Below are positions 59,366 through 64,000 of a stretch of 64,000 bases of DNA, one piece after another. The DNA lies in NCBI RefSeq assembly GCF_015461835.1, contig NZ_JACOPX010000004.1:310001-374000 (forward strand), written 5' to 3'. Source of the DNA: Pseudomonas neuropathica (lineage in GTDB: Bacteria > Pseudomonadota > Gammaproteobacteria > Pseudomonadales > Pseudomonadaceae). How positions within the stretch are numbered: the stretch's first letter is position 1; each line of letters starts with the position of its first letter. The translations under genes and the position numbers were made by a program. The notes under the pieces are model-generated. The model saw nothing but the letters and a program-made list of their open reading frames with translations. It ran no database searches and had not been told where the DNA came from.

Positions 59366-60718
59366 TTACAGACGACCCAGATCGTTGACCAGAGCAAGCA
59401 ACATCACCCCGACCACCAAACTGATACCGATCTGTATCCCCCAACCTTGCACCCGATCCGACAAGGGACGACCACGCGCCCACTCGATCAGATAAAACAA
59501 CAAATGCCCCCCATCCAGTACAGGAATGGGCAGCAAATTCAGAACGCCCAGGCTAATACTCAGATAAGCAAGGAAATTCAGGAAATCAGCGACGCCCGAC
59601 TGGGCAGAAGCGCCCGCCACTTTAGCAATGGTTATCGGTCCACTCAAGTTTTTTACCGAGAGCTCGCCGAACAGCATTTTCTTCAGTGAATCGAGCGTCA
59701 GAATGCTCATGGTCCAAGTGCGACGGGCACCCTCGCCAATTGCAGCCAACGGCCCGTAACTGACCTCGCGGATCATCTCCGGTGGCCAGTCGACAGCTTT
59801 TACGCCCGCTCCCAGATATCCGCTGGGCGATTTGCTTTCACCGCGCGCTGCCAGGGTCACAGGGACGTCGATTTGAGCATTGTCGCGCTCGATACGCAGC
59901 ATGATTTTGGTATCAGGACGCGTACGCACTGTATCAACCACTTGCTGCCAGTCATTCAACGCCTGACCGTCGAGCGCCAACAGACGATCGCCAGTCTTCA
60001 GGCCGGCCGCCTGGGCCGGACCTTTCGGATCAAGTTCGGCGAGTACCGGCGGCAAGGCCGGGCGCCACGGGCGAATCCCCAGGGAGCGGATCGGATCCGG
60101 CTCATCTGCGCCTTTGAGCCAGTTATCCAGCTTCAGCTCACGCGGCGAATCGACAGTCGTGCCCTGTTCGCGCACCAGCAACTGCAGGGAACCGCTTTCA
60201 CCAAGGCGCCGGACCAATTGCAGATTGACGGCAGCCCAACCGGTAGTCGGCTCCCCATCGACAGCAACAATTTCCTGACCAGCGTTCAAACCGGCACTGG
60301 CGGCGATACTGCCGGATTCAACTGCACCAATGACCGGGCGAATCTGCTCGCTGCCGAGCATGGCCAACACCCAAAAGAACACCAACGCCAACAGGAAGTT
60401 GGCAATGGGGCCAGCGGCAACAATGGCGATACGCTGACGCACGGATTTGCGGTTGAACGACTGATCAAGCTGATCGACTGGCACTTCGCCTTCGCGCTCA
60501 TCGAGCATCTTGACGTAGCCACCCAACGGTATCGCCGCGATTACAAATTCGGTGCCTTGCTTGTCATGCCAGCGCAGCAACGGCATGCCGAAGCCTACGG
60601 AAAAGCGTAGAACCTTGACGCCACAGCGACGCGCGACCCAGAAATGGCCGAATTCGTGAAAGGTGACCAGCACACCCAAGGCGATCAGGGTGCCGGCAAT
60701 CATATAGAGCGCGCTCAT
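59366..60718 (-). CDS. rseP: RIP zinc metalloprotease RseP/MucP
   Basis: A 450-residue site-2 protease with HEFGH in the first membrane segment, two PDZ domains (about residues 110-190 and 205-285) and the second metal motif LDGGHLLFYL near residue 400. In Pseudomonas it cleaves MucA to release AlgU (sigma-E). Confidence 0.97.
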   Translation of the reverse strand: MSALYMIAGTLIALGVLVTFHEFGHFWVARRCGVKVLRFSVGFGMPLLRWHDKQGTEFVIAAIPLGGYVKMLDEREGEVPVDQLDQSFNRKSVRQRIAIVAAGPIANFLLALVFFWVLAMLGSEQIRPVIGAVESGSIAASAGLNAGQEIVAVDGEPTTGWAAVNLQLVRRLGESGSLQLLVREQGTTVDSPRELKLDNWLKGADEPDPIRSLGIRPWRPALPPVLAELDPKGPAQAAGLKTGDRLLALDGQALNDWQQVVDTVRTRPDTKIMLRIERDNAQIDVPVTLAARGESKSPSGYLGAGVKAVDWPPEMIREVSYGPLAAIGEGARRTWTMSILTLDSLKKMLFGELSVKNLSGPITIAKVAGASAQSGVADFLNFLAYLSISLGVLNLLPIPVLDGGHLLFYLIEWARGRPLSDRVQGWGIQIGISLVVGVMLLALVNDLGRL

Positions 60719-60772
60719 CTACTTTCTCCGCAATCCTGTTCAGTGCCGCGTGTAGCCATTGTGTTGCAAATT

Positions 60773-61963
60773 TTATCGAGCGTGACGCTTCAACCATTGC
60801 TCAGCCAGGACTCGCGCCTTGGCATCAGCCGTGAACACGGCCTCGAGATCTGCCAATGCAACAACCGGCTCGAGGTTCAAGACTTCCTCGATGATACTCG
60901 CGATTTCCAGGTAACGGACCCGTCCATCGAGAAACGCCGCCACCGCCACTTCATTGGCCGCGTTAAGCATCGCCGGAGCACTGTCGCCAGCCTCGGCAGC
61001 TTGCCGCGCCAGACGCAGGCAAGGGAAGCGTTCTTCATCCGGCGCTTCGAAATCCAGACGCGCGAGGGCGAACAGATCCAGCGGTGCTACACCGGAATCA
61101 ATGCGCTCCGGCCAGGCCAGCGCATTGGCAATCGGTGTACGCATATCGGGATTGCCCAACTGCGCCAGTACCGAACCGTCGACATAATCGACCAGCGAGT
61201 GAATCACGCTCTGCGGATGAATCACCACCTCGACCTGCGAAGGCCTTGCATCGAACAACCAACAAGCCTCGATCAACTCAAGACCTTTATTCATCATGCT
61301 GGCCGAATCGACCGAAATCTTGCGCCCCATGGACCAGTTCGGGTGCGCACACGCCTGATCAGGTGAAACATGCGCCAATTCACTCATGGGCGTCTGTCGG
61401 AACGGACCACCAGAGGCTGTGAGTAAAATCCGACGGACACCGACCGAGCTCAACCCACGAGCAAAATCCAGTGGCATGCACTGGAAAATCGCGTTGTGTT
61501 CGCTGTCGATCGGCAGCAGCACTGAACCGCTCTTGCGCACCGCTTGCATGAACAAGGCGCCGGACATCACCAGCGCCTCTTTATTGGCCAGAAGAATCTT
61601 CTTGCCTGCTTCAACGGCCGCCAAGGTCGGACGCAGCCCTGCTGCACCAACGATTGCTGCCATCACCGCGTCGACTTCCGGAGCAGCAGCGACCTGACAC
61701 AGGCCCTCTTCCCCTACTAATACGCGGGTCGGCAAACCGGCGGCACGCAAATCGTCCTGCAAACTGCGCGCGGCAGCTGCCTCGGGCACCACAGCGAATT
61801 GCGGCACGTGGCGCACGCACAAGGCAAAAAGCTCGCTCAAACGCGTGAAACCACTCAACGCGAAAACCTGATAACGCTCAGGATGACGGGCAATGACATC
61901 AAGCGTGCTCAGGCCGATCGAGCCCGTCGCGCCCAGAACGGTAATCTGCTCAGGACGACTCAC
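60773..61963 (-). CDS. dxr: 1-deoxy-D-xylulose 5-phosphate reductoisomerase
   Basis: A 396-residue enzyme. GTG 61963 overlaps the cdsA stop (GTGA) and gives the family's N-terminus ([16 protein letters not shown]), which binds NADPH. It makes methylerythritol phosphate, the first committed MEP intermediate; ispD and ispF elsewhere in the window act later in the same pathway. Confidence 0.96.
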   Translation of the reverse strand: MSRPEQITVLGATGSIGLSTLDVIARHPERYQVFALSGFTRLSELFALCVRHVPQFAVVPEAAAARSLQDDLRAAGLPTRVLVGEEGLCQVAAAPEVDAVMAAIVGAAGLRPTLAAVEAGKKILLANKEALVMSGALFMQAVRKSGSVLLPIDSEHNAIFQCMPLDFARGLSSVGVRRILLTASGGPFRQTPMSELAHVSPDQACAHPNWSMGRKISVDSASMMNKGLELIEACWLFDARPSQVEVVIHPQSVIHSLVDYVDGSVLAQLGNPDMRTPIANALAWPERIDSGVAPLDLFALARLDFEAPDEERFPCLRLARQAAEAGDSAPAMLNAANEVAVAAFLDGRVRYLEIASIIEEVLNLEPVVALADLEAVFTADAKARVLAEQWLKRHAR

Positions 61964-62766
61964 GGCGCAGCCATCCACAACAGCACGGCAAACACCGGAA
62001 TTGCCGCGGTCAGACTGTCGATACGATCAAGCACGCCGCCATGACCGGGCAGCAGATTACTGCTGTCCTTGATACCGGACTGACGCTTGAACATGCTTTC
62101 AGTCAGATCGCCAACCACGGAGATGAAGACGATCAGCGCAGCGCCAATCAAGCCTTTAAGCAACTCGGCGACGGTCCAGTCGCGGACAAACGCGACAATG
62201 GCGGTAATCAGCAGACTCAGCGCCAGACCACCGTAGACGCCTTCCCAGCTCTTGCCCGGGCTGACTTGCGGGGCCAGCTTGCGCTTGCCGAATTTGCGAC
62301 CAGAGAAGTAGGCACCGATATCGGCACCCCAGACCAGCACCATCACGGCCATGATCAGCCAGTTACCCAGCGGGTACTGTTTGATCTGCACCAGACCTTG
62401 CCAGGCCGGCAAAAGAATCAGCAAGCCAATGACCAGTTTGGTGGCAGCCGTGGACCAATGCTCGCTGGAACGCGGATATGTCAGCACCAGATAAGTCGCC
62501 ACCGCCCACCAGAGCACCGAGGCACCCAGCACCCAAGGTGCCAGGCCCGGCAGCACATACATGACGAACAACATCAATGCGACGACCGCGGCATACCCGA
62601 CGCGGAACGATTGAGCGGTAAAGCCCGCCAGTCGCGCCCATTCCCAGGCGCCCAGACTCACGACCAGACCGATGAACAGGGCAAAACCCGAACCTTCGAG
62701 CAGGAAAAAACCGCACAAGGCGATCGGCAGCAGGATCAGCGCAGTGATGATTCGTTGTTTAAGCAT
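61960..62766 (-). CDS. cdsA: Phosphatidate cytidylyltransferase
   Basis: A 268-residue, multi-pass membrane enzyme. The C-terminal signature is the block running [18 protein letters not shown], followed by LDRIDSL. It forms CDP-diacylglycerol for phospholipids. The start overlaps the uppS stop (TAATG). Confidence 0.96.
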   Translation of the reverse strand: MLKQRIITALILLPIALCGFFLLEGSGFALFIGLVVSLGAWEWARLAGFTAQSFRVGYAAVVALMLFVMYVLPGLAPWVLGASVLWWAVATYLVLTYPRSSEHWSTAATKLVIGLLILLPAWQGLVQIKQYPLGNWLIMAVMVLVWGADIGAYFSGRKFGKRKLAPQVSPGKSWEGVYGGLALSLLITAIVAFVRDWTVAELLKGLIGAALIVFISVVGDLTESMFKRQSGIKDSSNLLPGHGGVLDRIDSLTAAIPVFAVLLWMAAP

Positions 62767-63521
62767 TAAACCCGGGCTCCAGCTTCGACCTGTTCGCTCG
62801 TTTTACCGAAGCGACGCTGGCGCGAAGCGAAATCGGCCAGCGCATTACGCATGGCATCGTGTTTGAAGTCCGGCCAGAACAGGTCGGAGAAGTACAACTC
62901 GGCGTAAGCCAGTTGCCACAGCAAGAAGTTGCTGATGCGGTGTTCGCCACCGGTACGGATGCACAGGTCCGGCAATGGCAGATCGCCGGTCGCCAGACAG
63001 GTTTGCAAAAGATCCGGGGTGATGTCTTCCGGGCGCAGGTGCCCGGCCTGGACTTCACGTGCCAGACGCTGGGCAGCCTGTGCAATATCCCACTGACCAC
63101 CGTAATTGGCGGCGATCTGCAGGATGAAACGGTTGGCACCGGCCGTCATCGCTTCAGCTTCACGCATTGCTGCCTGAAGCTCCGGATGAAAGCGTGAACG
63201 ATCGCCGATGATGCGCAGGCTGATGTTGTTGTCGTTGAGGCGCTTGGCCTCACGACGCAATGCCTTGAAGAACAGATCCATCAAGGCACTGACTTCATCG
63301 GCCGGGCGCTGCCAGTTTTCACTGGAAAACGCGAACAGGGTGAGCACCTCGACCTTGGCCTCGGCGCACACCTCGATGACGGCACGCACAGCATCCACGC
63401 CCGCTTTATGCCCGGCGACACCCGGCATAAAGCGTTTTTTCGCCCAGCGATTGTTGCCATCCATGATGATCGCGACATGGCGCGGCACCGCGGACGGCGC
63501 AGTCTGCTTGGTCTTGTCCAT
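62766..63521 (-). CDS. uppS: Undecaprenyl diphosphate synthase
   Basis: A 251-residue cis-prenyltransferase. The catalytic Asp is in IIMDGNNRWAKKR; FSSENWQRP and the C-terminal RTGGEHRISNFLLWQLAY block bind substrate. It makes the C55 lipid carrier for cell wall and O-antigen, using MEP-pathway isoprenoids. Confidence 0.97.
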   Translation of the reverse strand: MDKTKQTAPSAVPRHVAIIMDGNNRWAKKRFMPGVAGHKAGVDAVRAVIEVCAEAKVEVLTLFAFSSENWQRPADEVSALMDLFFKALRREAKRLNDNNISLRIIGDRSRFHPELQAAMREAEAMTAGANRFILQIAANYGGQWDIAQAAQRLAREVQAGHLRPEDITPDLLQTCLATGDLPLPDLCIRTGGEHRISNFLLWQLAYAELYFSDLFWPDFKHDAMRNALADFASRQRRFGKTSEQVEAGARV

Positions 63522-63535
63522 TAAAAGCTCGAACC

Positions 63536-64000
63536 TTATACGGCCATCAGATCCGCTTCTTTTTGCTTGGTAGCCGCGTCGATATCAGCTTCAGCCTTGT
63601 CGGTGATTTTCTGAATATCGGCAGCAGCACGACGCTCTTCGTCTTCGCTGATTTCTTTGTCTTTGACCAGCTTCTTCAGCTCACCCAAGGCATCACGACG
63701 AATGTTGCGCACGGCAACTCGCGCGTCTTCGGCGGCACTGCGCGCCTGCTTGGTGAAGCCCTTGCGGGTTTCTTCAGTCAGGGCCGGCATGGAGATCAGC
63801 AACAACTCGCCCAGGTTGGTCGGGTTGAGGTTCAGGCCAGCGCTCTGGATCGCCTTGTCGATTGCGGCGAGCATGTTGCGCTCGAACGCAACGACTTGCA
63901 GGGTACGCGAGTCCTTAACGGTGATGTTCGCCACTTGAGTGATGGAGGTGTCTGCGCCGTAGTACGGCACCATCACGCTACCCAGAATGCTTGGGTGAGC
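63536..64000 (-). CDS. frr: Ribosome recycling factor, 5' end outside window
   Basis: The last 154 residues of a protein usually about 185 long. They begin [15 protein letters not shown] at the edge and end EADLMAV. RRF, with EF-G, splits terminated ribosomes. An internal ATG at 63976 is not the real start because homology continues upstream to the window edge. Confidence 0.96.
   Translation of the reverse strand, partial: AHPSILGSVMVPYYGADTSITQVANITVKDSRTLQVVAFERNMLAAIDKAIQSAGLNLNPTNLGELLLISMPALTEETRKGFTKQARSAAEDARVAVRNIRRDALGELKKLVKDKEISEDEERRAAADIQKITDKAEADIDAATKQKEADLMAV

Overview
This is a Pseudomonas chromosome segment, most like the P. fluorescens group. The evidence is the core gene order mutS-fdxA-rsmZ-rpoS-nlpD-pcm-surE-truD-ispF-fghA-adhC-lysR-ispD-ftsB-eno-kdsA-pyrG-tilS-accA-dnaE-rnhB-lpxB-lpxA-fabZ-lpxD-skp-bamA-rseP-dxr-cdsA-uppS-frr, the GacA-type site upstream of rsmZ, and REPIN repeats ending in TGTAGGAG.

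Positions 1-1818 are the left flank, with a membrane-anchored ToxR/CadC-type regulator overlapping a small membrane protein, both on the minus strand. Positions 1819-28835 are a composite island in the 5' end of mutS. The first 13 codons of mutS (44-bp core) occur at 1819 and 28792, with degraded copies at 26479 and, as a half site, at 3674. The copies split the island into three tandem elements. Element 1 (1819-3674) carries a HEPN/AbiU2-like protein. Element 2 (3674-26479) is a collapsed P2-tailed prophage with a DUF2971 gene, umuDC plus an SRAP gene around a LexA box, a Dam methylase, lysis genes, tail genes, CI/Cro/CII control, a PrtN-like activator, xis, int and a PIN-like nuclease. Element 3 (26479-28792) holds a dead integrase and a TPR-HEPN pair.

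The prophage cannot make virions. The primase stops at its helicase domain, the terminase subunits are fused remnants, a portal fragment lies inverted, the tail fibre lacks its N-terminus, and tape measure, gene U and most of X are lost in one deletion. Control genes, lysis genes, sheath, tube, xis and int are intact. Between cII and cro lies a run of strong hairpins ending in a plus-strand terminator. Its 15-nt loop segment is perfectly complementary to the leader just before the ribosome binding site of the rightward operon, which suggests an undescribed antisense RNA. CI-type palindromes occur at both early control regions. Three stacked short tandem repeats lie at 8171-8507.

From 28795 on the region is conserved core: mismatch repair, the RpoS/RsmZ stress and Gac/Rsm node, isoprenoid enzymes (ispF, ispD, dxr, uppS), formaldehyde detoxification (adhC, fghA), pyrG, eno, kdsA, and the lipid A / outer membrane assembly cluster running from lpxB to bamA, rseP and cdsA. 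Most of these genes overlap or nearly abut on the minus strand.
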